Assembly (NCBI RefSeq): GCF_001667925.1
Contig: NZ_LZJR01000156.1
Coordinates: 1 to 36,002, forward strand
Length of the DNA stretch: 36,002 bases
Direction: 5' to 3'
Source of the DNA: Mycobacterium sp. E2479
GTDB lineage: Bacteria > Actinomycetota > Actinomycetes > Mycobacteriales > Mycobacteriaceae
Under the pieces are notes generated by a model. That model saw only the letters and a program-made list of their open reading frames with translations, was not told where the DNA came from and searched no databases. Shown here in pieces: positions 23,634-31,448 of the stretch. How positions within the stretch are numbered: the stretch's first letter is position 1; each line of letters opens with the position of its first letter. The position numbers and the translations under genes were made by a program.

Positions 23634-24515
23634 ATGGTGCCAACGGCCGACGTGGCGGTGACCGCAACATTCGGTGCGGCCGCGCGGGCGGTGGCCACCA
23701 ACAAGGGGCTGCTGAACGATCCGTTCGCTGAGCCGCTGCTGCGAGCGGTCGGCATCGACTACCTCACGCGGGTGATCAAGGACCATGTGTTCGCGGAGGA
23801 CGACGGTGACGACCCGGCGATGGCGGGGCTGATGGATGTGCTGGCGGCGCAGACGCGGTTCGTGGACGAATTCCTGGCCGACGCCGTCCGGGCGGGCATT
23901 CGGCAGGTGGTGATCCTGGCGTCTGGTCTTGACACCCGGCCCTACCGGCTGTGGTGGTCGCGGGGGACCACGGTGTACGAGGTCGATCAGCCGCAAGTGC
24001 TCGATTTCAAAGCCGAAGTGCTGCGCGGTCTGGGCGCCGAATTGGCCACCCACCGGTGTGCGATCGGCATTGATCTGCGCCAGGATTGGCCGGGGGCGCT
24101 GCGCCGGGTCGGGTTCGACCGCGCCCAGCCCACGGTCTGGGTCGCCGAGCAGTTGCTTGTCGGATACCTGTCGCCCAACGAGCAGAATCGATTGCTGAAT
24201 GACGTCACCGCCGCGAGCGCGGCGGGCAGCCGGTTCACCGCCGATCACATGCCAGTCTGGAATCCGTTGCACCTCGGCGCCGAGCGCGCCTTCGTCGACG
24301 GGTGGCGCCAGCGCGGCCTGGAGGTCGACCTGGCCAGCCTGACCTACCCCGGCGAATATCATTATGTGCCAGAGTATTTGGCGGCGAATGGCTGGCAGAC
24401 GGCCGGGCTTGGCATCACCGAGCTGCTGGGCGCGATGGGACTGGGCGGGCGGCGGCGGATGGGGCGCGGCGACGCGGAGTTCATCCCGGAATACATCACC
24501 GCGACACGCGTTTGA
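23634..24515 (+). CDS. Putative SAM-dependent methyltransferase, TIGR00027 family
   Basis: The protein has 293 residues and belongs to the leucine-carboxyl-methyltransferase-like family that is expanded in mycobacteria. Signs are ARAVATNKGLLNDPFAEPLL, RFVDEFLADAVRAGIRQVVILASGLDTRPYRL (motif around residues 75-105, with the SAM-binding ASGLDTRPYRL), VYEVDQPQVLDFK (acidic residue binding the SAM ribose) and WVAEQLLVGYL. The N-terminus is shorter than in many paralogues, which begin further upstream of the GATA segment; ATG 23634 is the only suitable start. The targets of these enzymes are mostly unknown. It lies between DUF3054 and a GNAT gene on the same strand. Confidence 0.88.
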   Translation: MVPTADVAVTATFGAAARAVATNKGLLNDPFAEPLLRAVGIDYLTRVIKDHVFAEDDGDDPAMAGLMDVLAAQTRFVDEFLADAVRAGIRQVVILASGLDTRPYRLWWSRGTTVYEVDQPQVLDFKAEVLRGLGAELATHRCAIGIDLRQDWPGALRRVGFDRAQPTVWVAEQLLVGYLSPNEQNRLLNDVTAASAAGSRFTADHMPVWNPLHLGAERAFVDGWRQRGLEVDLASLTYPGEYHYVPEYLAANGWQTAGLGITELLGAMGLGGRRRMGRGDAEFIPEYITATRV

Positions 24516-24523
24516 GTTGGGTG

Positions 24524-25024
24524 ATGTCGGGAGCAAGCTCAGCACCTGGTCAACTGCGGTTCGTATCGGCGACTCACGACGACCCGCTGGCCCAACCGCT
24601 ACTGGCCGAACTGGCAGTCGAGTATGCACAGCGATACGGCGGCACACCGAGCACCCACCTCACCTGGTTGCCGGTACCGCGGGCGGAGTTGGCGCCACCG
24701 GACGGCGGACTGCTGATCGGCGTGTTGGACGGCGTGCCGGTGACCGGCGGTGCATTTCGCCGTTACGACGCCAACACCGCGGAGCTCAAGCGGATCTGGA
24801 CCGACGGCGGTCACCGGCGCCGTGGTTACGCCAGGGCGCTGTTGGCCGCGCTGGAGGCCGAGACCCTGGCGCGGGGGTATCGGCGGCTCTACTTGATCAC
24901 CGGCGATCGGCAGCCCGAGGCCGAGGCGCTGTATGACGCGACCGGGTACACCCGGATTCCGCCGGATCCTCTGCCCAACTGGGGTCCCTTTGTCCCGATC
25001 GCGTTCGAGAAGTGGCTGACCTGA
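24524..25024 (+). CDS. GNAT-family N-acetyltransferase
   Basis: This 166-residue protein has a GNAT core with ELKRIWTDGGHRRRGYARALLAALEAE, whose RRRGYAR loop binds the acetyl-CoA pyrophosphate. YRRLYLITGDRQPEAEALYDATGYTRI is the usual C-terminal helix-strand end. Start ATG 24524 or the adjacent GTG 24521 is possible; the frame is open further upstream but overlaps the methyltransferase and is not real there. The gap to the methyltransferase stop is 8 bases, so cotranscription is likely. The substrate cannot be told. It converges with the metallo-beta-lactamase-fold gene across 122 bp in which I see no gene. Confidence 0.85.
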   Translation: MSGASSAPGQLRFVSATHDDPLAQPLLAELAVEYAQRYGGTPSTHLTWLPVPRAELAPPDGGLLIGVLDGVPVTGGAFRRYDANTAELKRIWTDGGHRRRGYARALLAALEAETLARGYRRLYLITGDRQPEAEALYDATGYTRIPPDPLPNWGPFVPIAFEKWLT

Positions 25025-25146
25025 GTCAAGCGCCGCCACAACGGGTTTCAAGGAAGCCCGGTAGGGGATGCGCTGGCACGTTCGGGAGTGGCACAGCAAA
25101 GCTGTGGTGATGAATCTAATTGGTGTGGCGATGATTTCGGCCGGAG

Positions 25147-25899
25147 TCAGTTGCCGCCGGCCAGGGAGACAGCGCGCGCGGTCGCTTCCCGGATCGGGCC
25201 CCGCCACACGTCGCCGTGCCCGGGCAACAGGACCTCGGTGTCCAGCAGCGCCAGGGTGTCCAGGCTGCCCACCGCATTCTGCTGGCTATGGCTGAACACC
25301 GCGGGCAGCAGCTGCGGTCCGCGTCGGCGCAGCAGCGGGTGCCCGGTGATCAGCGCGTCGCCGCTGACCAGCACGCCGTCCACCACGTACGAGCAGTGTC
25401 CGCTGGTGTGTCCGGGGGTGAAGACCGCCGCCGGGTGGCCGGGCAGACCGGCGGCCACCTCGTCGGTGAGTGGTCGGGTGGACGGGATGCCGTCTCGAAT
25501 CAGGCCGCCGCTGCGCAGTACGTGCAAACCCCACGCCGCCCAGCGCGGTCGCCAAATGCGCAGGGCGACATCGAAAACCGACGCTTGCTCCAGATATTCG
25601 CGCTTGGCGTGACCCACCTCCTCGACATGGCAGAACACGTCGGTGCCATATTCATCCGCGAGCCAGATCGCCGAGCCCAAATGGTCGATGTGGGCGTGTG
25701 TGAGCAGCACGGCACGCACGTCGTCGGGGCCGTAATTCAGCTCCCGCAGCGACGACAGCACGTCCTCGCGGTCGCCGGGATATCCGGCGTCGATCAGCAT
25801 CACGCCGGTGCCGTCGACGACCAGCGTCCAGTTAACGGCCTCCCCCTGGGCGAGGTACACCGTGTCGGACACTTGAACGAGAGTGGGCGCAGATCCCAT
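25147..25899 (-). CDS. Metallo-beta-lactamase-fold hydrolase (Rv0406c-like)
   Basis: The 250-residue protein has the zinc motif LLTHAHIDHLGSAIWLA (HxHxDH), a GHTSGH third ligand region, SGDALITGHP with the bridging Asp, and GHGDVW near the C-terminus. These define an MBL-fold hydrolase with two metal sites. There is no signal peptide, so it acts in the cytoplasm. The family covers thioesterases, lactonases, glyoxalase II-like and nuclease members, and nothing here selects one. Start ATG 25899 has a leaderless -10 (TACACT on the minus strand). It is divergent from fgd1, as recalled for Rv0406c and Rv0407. Confidence 0.88.
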   Translation of the reverse strand: MGSAPTLVQVSDTVYLAQGEAVNWTLVVDGTGVMLIDAGYPGDREDVLSSLRELNYGPDDVRAVLLTHAHIDHLGSAIWLADEYGTDVFCHVEEVGHAKREYLEQASVFDVALRIWRPRWAAWGLHVLRSGGLIRDGIPSTRPLTDEVAAGLPGHPAAVFTPGHTSGHCSYVVDGVLVSGDALITGHPLLRRRGPQLLPAVFSHSQQNAVGSLDTLALLDTEVLLPGHGDVWRGPIREATARAVSLAGGN

Positions 25900-25912
25900 G
25901 CCCGCGAGTGTA
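25900..25912 (-). promoter_or_regulatory. Leaderless -10 element of the MBL-fold gene
   Basis: On the minus strand TACACT (25912-25907) fits TANNNT and is 7 bases before ATG 25899. The gap to fgd1 is 96 bp, so this promoter shares a short divergent region with the fgd1 promoter. Confidence 0.42.
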
Positions 25913-25995
25913 GGAGCGCTGCGAGAAGCGATCGCAAGCGCGGCGATGCCGGGCGCGGCGGGTCGCGACCGTCAGCACAGGAGTAGAAAGAACGA

Positions 25996-27006
25996 GTGGC
26001 TGAACTGAAACTCGGATACAAAGCGTCCGCTGAACAATTTGCACCGCGCGAGCTGGTCGAACTCGCTGTCGCCGCCGAAGGGCACGGCATGGACAGCGCG
26101 ACCGTCAGTGACCACTTCCAGCCGTGGCGGCACGAGGGCGGACACGCGCCGTTCTCGCTGGCCTGGATGACCGCGGTCGGCGAGCGCACCGAGAGGCTGG
26201 TGCTGGGCACCTCGGTGCTCACCCCGACGTTCCGGTACAACCCCGCGGTGATCGCCCAGGCGTTCGCCACGATGGGCTGCCTGTACCCGAACCGCATCTT
26301 CCTCGGTGTCGGCACCGGCGAGGCGCTGAACGAGATCGCCACGGGATATGAGGGCGAGTGGCCGGAGTTCAAGGAGCGCTACGCGCGGCTGCGCGAATCG
26401 GTGCGGCTGATGCGCGAACTGTGGCTGGGCGACCGCGTCGACTTCGAAGGCGAGTACTACAAAACCAAGGGCGCCTCGATCTACGACGTGCCCGACGGCG
26501 GCATCCCGATCTACATCGCGGCGGGCGGACCGCAGGTGGCCAAGTACGCCGGGCGGGCCGGCGACGGGTTCATCTGCACCTCCGGCAAGGGCGAGGAGCT
26601 GTACAAGGACAAACTGATGCCCGCCATGAAGGAGGGGGCGGAAGCGGCCGGAAAGAATCCGGACGACGTCGACCGGATGATCGAGATCAAGATCTCCTAC
26701 GACACCGACCCCGAACTGGCCCGGGAGAACACCCGGTTCTGGGCGCCGCTGTCGCTGACGGCCGAGCAGAAACACTCCATCGATGATCCAATCGAGATGG
26801 AGAAGGCCGCCGACGCGCTGCCGATCGAGCAGATCACCAAGCGCTGGATCGTGGCGTCCGATCCGGACGAAGCGGTCGAAAAGGTCGGCCAGTACGTGAA
26901 ATGGGGCCTCAACCACCTGGTGTTCCACGCCCCCGGCCATGATCAGCGCCGCTTCCTCGAGCTCTTCGAGAAGGACCTGGCGCCGCGGCTGCGGCGGCTG
27001 GCCTGA
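25996..27006 (+). CDS. fgd1: F420-dependent glucose-6-phosphate dehydrogenase
   Basis: FGD1 oxidises glucose-6-phosphate to 6-phosphogluconolactone and reduces the deazaflavin F420, which then supplies F420H2-dependent reductases, including the one that activates nitroimidazole drugs. The 336-residue protein is of the luciferase-like TIM-barrel family. It shows VSDHFQPW with Asp39, His40 and Trp44 at the F420/substrate site, GTGEALNEIATG with the catalytic Glu, and YIAAGGPQVAKYAGRAGDGFI. Length equals that recalled for Rv0407. The start is GTG 25996, after an AGGAG at 25979-25983. It lies 37 bases upstream of pta on the same strand. Confidence 0.97.
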   Translation: MAELKLGYKASAEQFAPRELVELAVAAEGHGMDSATVSDHFQPWRHEGGHAPFSLAWMTAVGERTERLVLGTSVLTPTFRYNPAVIAQAFATMGCLYPNRIFLGVGTGEALNEIATGYEGEWPEFKERYARLRESVRLMRELWLGDRVDFEGEYYKTKGASIYDVPDGGIPIYIAAGGPQVAKYAGRAGDGFICTSGKGEELYKDKLMPAMKEGAEAAGKNPDDVDRMIEIKISYDTDPELARENTRFWAPLSLTAEQKHSIDDPIEMEKAADALPIEQITKRWIVASDPDEAVEKVGQYVKWGLNHLVFHAPGHDQRRFLELFEKDLAPRLRRLA

Positions 27007-27043
27007 GAGGCGCGCGAATGGTTTCCGGCTCTGTGTCAGTTCA

Positions 27044-29107
27044 GTGACAGCGATCTACATAGCCGCGCCCGAGCCGGAGACCGGCAAGTCGACGATAGCG
27101 CTGGGGCTGCTGCACCGGTTGACCGCGACGGTCGCCAAAGTCGGTGTGTTTCGGCCCATTACGCGCTCTGAGTCAGACGACCGCGACTACATCCTCGAAT
27201 TGTTGCTGACCCGGACCACCGCGGGTCTGTCGTACGAGCAGTGCGTCGGCGTCACGTATCAGCAGCTGCACGCCGACGGCGATGCCGCGATCGCCCGCAT
27301 CGTCGACGCCTATCACGCGGTGGCCGAGGTGTGCGACGTGGTGGTGATCGTGGGCAGTGACTACACGGACGTGACCCGGCCCGCGGAACTCACGACCAAT
27401 GCGCGCATCGCGGTCAACCTCGGTGCGCCGCTGCTGCTGACGGTCAGCGGCAAGGGGCGCACCGCCGCCGAGATCGCCAGGGTCGTCGACGTCTGCCTCG
27501 CCGAACTGGACGCCCAGCACGCGCACACCGCGGCGGTGGTGGCCAACCGGTGCGATCCGGCCGAGCTGGCCGACGTGGCCGAAGCGCTGCGCAAATTCAC
27601 CCAGCGCAGCTACGTGCTGCCCGAGCAGCCGCTGCTGTCGGCGCCGACGGTGGCCGAGCTGGAGAAGGCGGTCGGTGGGACGCCGGTCAGCGGCGAAGAG
27701 TCGCTGCGCGAACGCGAGGTCACCGGCGTACTGGTCGCGGGGATGACCGCCGACCACGTCCTGGAACGGCTGAGCGACGGCGTCGCGGTCATCACCCCGG
27801 GCGACCGCTCGGACGTGGTGCTCGCCGTCGCCAGCGCCCATGCCGCGGAGGGCTTTCCGTCGCTGTCGTGCATCGTGCTCAACGGCGGATTCGCGCTGCA
27901 CCCGTCCATCGCCGCCCTGGTCGCCGGACTGCGGCTGCGGCTACCGATCGTCGCCACCGCGCTGGGCACCTACGACACCGGCAGCGCGGCGGCGTCGGCC
28001 CGGGGCAGGGTCACGGCGACCTCGCAGCGCAAGATCGACACCGCGCTGGAGCTGATGGACCGCCATGTCGACATCACCGATCTACTTGCGCAGCTTGCCA
28101 TCCCGATCCCCACCGTCGTCACGCCGCAGATGTTCATTCACCAGCTGACGCTGCAGGCGCGTTCGGATCGCAAGCACATCGTGCTTCCCGAGGGCGACGA
28201 CGACCGGATCCTGCGGTCCGCCGGCCGGGTGCTACAGCGCCGCGTGGCCGACCTGACCATCCTGGGCGATGAGGCTCAAATCCGCCAGCGCGCTGCAGAA
28301 CTCGGGGTCGACCTGGGTGATGCCACCGTGATCGACCCGCGCAGCAGCGAGCTGCGCGACGAGTTCGCCTGCCAGTACGCAGAGTTGCGCAAGGCGAAGG
28401 GCGTCACCGTCGAGCAGGCCCGCGAGGTCATGCGCGACAGTACGTATTTCGGCACCATGCTGGTGCAGAACTCCCATGTCGACGGCATGGTGTCCGGCGC
28501 GGCGCACACCACCGCCCACACCGTTCGGCCCGCATTCGAGATCATCAAGACGGTCCCGGATGTTTCGACGGTGTCCAGCATCTTCTTGATGTGTCTGCCC
28601 GATCGCGTGCTGGCGTACGGCGACTGCGCGATCATCCCGAATCCGACGCCCGAGCAGCTGGCCGACATCGCGATCTCGTCGGCGCGCACCGCCGCGCAGT
28701 TCGGCATCGAGCCGCGGGTGGCGATGCTGTCGTACTCGACCGGCGACTCGGGTACCGGCGCGGACGTCGACAAGGTAAGGACGGCAACAGAATTAGTACG
28801 GCAGCGCAACCCCGAGCTGCCGGTCGAGGGCCCGATCCAGTACGACGCCGCGATCGAACCGTCGGTCGCCGCCACCAAACTGCGCGACTCGCCGGTGGCA
28901 GGCCGCGCGACCGTGTTGATCTTCCCCGACCTCAACACCGGCAACAACACCTACAAGGCGGTGCAGCGTAGCGCCGGGGCACTTGCCATCGGGCCCGTGT
29001 TGCAGGGCTTACGCAAGCCGGTCAACGACCTGTCCAGGGGCGCGTCGGTCGAAGACATCGTGAACACCGTGGCCATCACCGCGGTTCAGGCGCAGGGCCA
29101 GCCATGA
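27044..29107 (+). CDS. pta: Phosphate acetyltransferase, long form
   Basis: Pta interconverts acetyl-CoA and acetyl phosphate and with AckA links acetyl-CoA to acetate and ATP. The 687-residue protein has three parts. An N-terminal P-loop BioD-like domain has APEPETGKSTIALGLLHRL near residues 7-25, and a DRTGG-type middle domain lies around 210-330 (GVLVAGMTADHVLERL). The catalytic C-terminal domain begins near residue 370 (HIVLPEGDDDRIL) and includes DGMVSGAAHTTAHTVRPA and LSYSTGDSGTGADVDKV. GTG 27044 is the only in-frame start giving the MTAIYIAAPEPETG beginning; the frame upstream overlaps fgd1. Its stop overlaps ackA as ATGA. It corresponds to Rv0408. Confidence 0.95.
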   Translation: MTAIYIAAPEPETGKSTIALGLLHRLTATVAKVGVFRPITRSESDDRDYILELLLTRTTAGLSYEQCVGVTYQQLHADGDAAIARIVDAYHAVAEVCDVVVIVGSDYTDVTRPAELTTNARIAVNLGAPLLLTVSGKGRTAAEIARVVDVCLAELDAQHAHTAAVVANRCDPAELADVAEALRKFTQRSYVLPEQPLLSAPTVAELEKAVGGTPVSGEESLREREVTGVLVAGMTADHVLERLSDGVAVITPGDRSDVVLAVASAHAAEGFPSLSCIVLNGGFALHPSIAALVAGLRLRLPIVATALGTYDTGSAAASARGRVTATSQRKIDTALELMDRHVDITDLLAQLAIPIPTVVTPQMFIHQLTLQARSDRKHIVLPEGDDDRILRSAGRVLQRRVADLTILGDEAQIRQRAAELGVDLGDATVIDPRSSELRDEFACQYAELRKAKGVTVEQAREVMRDSTYFGTMLVQNSHVDGMVSGAAHTTAHTVRPAFEIIKTVPDVSTVSSIFLMCLPDRVLAYGDCAIIPNPTPEQLADIAISSARTAAQFGIEPRVAMLSYSTGDSGTGADVDKVRTATELVRQRNPELPVEGPIQYDAAIEPSVAATKLRDSPVAGRATVLIFPDLNTGNNTYKAVQRSAGALAIGPVLQGLRKPVNDLSRGASVEDIVNTVAITAVQAQGQP

Positions 29108-30270
29108 CGGCCGGTGGCGACGGACGCCTGGTGTTGGTGATCAATTCGGGCTCGTCATCCCTGAAATATCAAGTGGTCGACCCCGATTCGGGAGACGCGC
29201 GAGCGACGGGTCTCATCGAGCGGATCGGAGAGGAATCGTCGGCGGTCCCCGACCATGACGCGGCGCTGCGCAGCGCGTTCGACACGCTGGCCGACGACGG
29301 CATCGACCTGAAGGCGAGCGGCATCGCCGCGGTGGGTCATCGAGTGGTGCACGGCGGCAACACTTTTTATCAACCCACGCTGCTGGACGATACGGTGATC
29401 GGCAGGCTCGACGAATTGTCGGAGTTGGCCCCGCTGCACAATCCGCCCGCCCTCAAAGGAATCGAGGTCGCGCGCAAGCTGCTGCCAGACCTCGCCCACA
29501 TAGCCGTGTTCGACACCGGGTTTTTCCACGACTTGCCGCCCGCGGCGGCCACCTACGCCATCGATCACGACTTGGCGCAGCGGTTTCAGATCCGCCGGTA
29601 CGGGTTTCACGGGACGTCGCACCGCTACGTCAGCGAGCAGGCCGCGGCGTTCCTGGACCGACCGCTCGGCGGCGTGAAACAGATTGTGCTGCATCTGGGT
29701 AACGGTTGCTCCGCCTCGGCGATCGCCGGTGTCCGGCCGCTGGACACCTCGATGGGTTTGACGCCGCTGGAAGGTCTGGTAATGGGCACCCGCAGCGGCG
29801 ACATCGATCCCAGTGTCGTCGCCTATCTGTGCCACGTGGCGAAGATGGGCGTCAACGACGTCGAGGCCATGCTCAACCAGCGCTCCGGGGTGTTGGGCCT
29901 GGCCGGGGAGCGCGACTTTCGCCGGCTGCGGACGATGATCGAATCCGGCGACGAGTCGGCAAAACTGGCGTACAGCGTGTTCACGCATCGGCTGCGCAAG
30001 TACATCGGCGCCTACCTCGCGGTGCTGGGGCACACCGATGTCATCAGCTTCACCGCCGGGATCGGCGAGAACGATCCGGCGGTGCGCCGCGACGCGGTCG
30101 CCGGCATGGAGGAACTGGGCATCGTGCTCGATGAGCGCCGCAACCTCGGCGGCGGTAAGGGTGCGCGTCAGATTTCCGCCGACGATTCACCGATCACCGT
30201 GCTGGTGGTCCCGACCAACGAAGAGCTGGCCATCGCCCGGGACTGCGTGGACGTGCTAGGCGGATATTAA
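29104..30270 (+). CDS. ackA: Acetate kinase
   Basis: AckA phosphorylates acetate with ATP, or makes ATP from acetyl phosphate. The 388-residue ASKHA-fold protein has the N-terminal VLVINSGSSSLKYQV, the GHRVVHGG motif with active-site Arg, FDTGFFHDLP with catalytic Asp, and RYGFHGTSHRYV with His. LHLGNGCSASAI, GTRSGDIDPSV, FTAGIGEND and a C-terminal PTNEELAIARD complete the family features. The ATG overlaps the pta stop, giving a coupled pta-ackA pair. The 139-bp gap downstream (30271-30409) holds no gene that I can support. Confidence 0.97.
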   Translation: MTAGGDGRLVLVINSGSSSLKYQVVDPDSGDARATGLIERIGEESSAVPDHDAALRSAFDTLADDGIDLKASGIAAVGHRVVHGGNTFYQPTLLDDTVIGRLDELSELAPLHNPPALKGIEVARKLLPDLAHIAVFDTGFFHDLPPAAATYAIDHDLAQRFQIRRYGFHGTSHRYVSEQAAAFLDRPLGGVKQIVLHLGNGCSASAIAGVRPLDTSMGLTPLEGLVMGTRSGDIDPSVVAYLCHVAKMGVNDVEAMLNQRSGVLGLAGERDFRRLRTMIESGDESAKLAYSVFTHRLRKYIGAYLAVLGHTDVISFTAGIGENDPAVRRDAVAGMEELGIVLDERRNLGGGKGARQISADDSPITVLVVPTNEELAIARDCVDVLGGY

Positions 30271-30409
30271 GCCGGTGGCTTGGCGCGTGAATCGCACCGC
30301 GTCGGGTGGGGTTCCCGTTGGCCCATTTGGCCTGGCCGCAGGCCCAGGGTCCGGCAGCCCTGTGCACAGACGTACTCGCTGAGCGCGGTCGACCTGCGAT
30401 GGTCGCGAC

Positions 30410-31269
30410 ATGAAGGAGCCATTTGTCGGCAGCGAGGCGTTGCGCTGTGGCTCGCTGAGCCGGCACCAGCTGCGGACGCGATACCGCGCACTGTTGCCCG
30501 ACGTGTACCTCTCGAATGACGCGGTACCTCGCTTGAGTTGCGAATTGCGGCTGCGTGGCTGTGGTCTGGTGGCCGAGCCGTCATCTCAGGGGCCGCCGCC
30601 GCTTACCTGCACGGCGCCAAGTGGGTACCCGACGGTGTTCCGGTTGAGCTGATACACGCCAACAACCGGCCCCCGAACGCAGTACTGACGCGTCGGGAAA
30701 CATTGGGTGCCGGCGAGACGCAGCTGTGCGGTGTGCTCGCTGTCACCACCCCGGAGCGGACCGCGTTCGACATCGGCCGCCGCGGGGCCATCCGCTCGGC
30801 CGTCGTCCGGCTCGACGCGCTGGCCCGCGCAACGGGTTTCAAGGTCGACGGCGTGCTGCGGGTCGCCGAGGCACACCCGCGCACGCCTGGCCTGCGGCGA
30901 CTGGAGACGGCACTCGACCTTGTCGACCCGGGCTCACAGTCGCCGCGGGAAAGCTATTTGCGGTTGCTCCTGATCGACGCGGGCCTGCCGCGGCCGCAGA
31001 CCCAGATTCCGGTGTTCGGCGCGGACGGCCTGCCCGCCGCCTACCTGGACTTGGGCTGGCCGGAGCCGATGGTCGCCGTCGAGTATGACGGCGACCAACA
31101 TCGCACCGACCGAAGACAATACGTCAAAGACATTCAGCGCCAGGAGATGCTCGAAGAGCTGGGCTGGATCGTCGTCCGGGTCGTCGCGGAAGACCGGCCC
31201 GAAGGCATCGTTCGCCGAGTTCGGGCGGCGCTAGCGAAATCGACTGTGAATTGTCGGCTTTCGGAGTGA
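30410..31269 (+). pseudogene. Frameshifted gene for a DUF559-type endonuclease-like protein with N-terminal winged-helix-like part
   Basis: Two adjoining reading frames make one familiar mycobacterial protein. The first, from ATG 30410, encodes MKEPFVGSEALRCGSLSRHQ through NDAVPRLS. The second, readable from TTG 30538, continues RIAAAWLWSGGRAVISGAAA to the stop at 31269. In relatives as I recall them, these parts are continuous, with a Trp or similar residue between LS and RI. Restoring one base near 30540 (agttg-cgaatt read as agttgg-cgaatt) would give LSWRIAAAW. The C-terminal part keeps the nuclease-like YLDLGWPEPMVAVEYDGDQH and VVRVVAEDRP. The whole is about 285 codons. It may be a pseudogene, a sequencing error, or a truncated active protein from TTG 30538. 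Confidence 0.75.
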
Positions 31270-31341
31270 ACCTACGGCGGAGTTTGTCGGCGTGTCGCCT
31301 CCCGACGTTCACACTGAAGGCCCACGATTCACACTCGACGC
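31245..31341. repeat. Intergenic inverted repeat with TTCACAC core, copy 2
   Basis: Nested arms TGTGAAT (31245-31251) and ATTCACA (31327-31333) surround AGTGAAC (31265-31271) and GTTCACACT (31307-31315). ATTCACACTCGACGC at 31327-31341 is identical to 2598-2612. The element covers the end of the frameshifted gene and abuts the tandem repeat, in the gap between convergent transcription units. Confidence 0.5.
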
Positions 31342-31342
31342 G

Positions 31343-31447
31343 AAGCAACCACGCGGGAAGCGGTCCGACGCGAAGCGGCCACGAGCGAAGCGACCACGCG
31401 GGAAATGGTCATGCGCGAAGCGGCCACGAGCGAAGCGGCCAGACGCG
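31343..31447. repeat. Tandem array of seven 15-bp units
   Basis: Seven units of exactly 15 bp fill 105 bases; the most common form is AAGCGGCCACGAGCG. Units start at 31343, 31358, 31373, 31388, 31403, 31418 and 31433. Copies 3 and 6 are identical and the others differ at one to several places. The array ends one base before the pknG stop codon (CTA at 31449-31451). Because 15 is a multiple of three, frames stay open across it, which creates a long false frame on the plus strand. Copy number is probably variable between strains (VNTR-like). Confidence 0.85.
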
Positions 31448-31448
31448 G

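Noticed and set aside
31343..31447. Repeat array considered as a CRISPR
   Set aside because: Units are 15 bp with no spacers between them and there are no cas genes; it is a simple tandem repeat.
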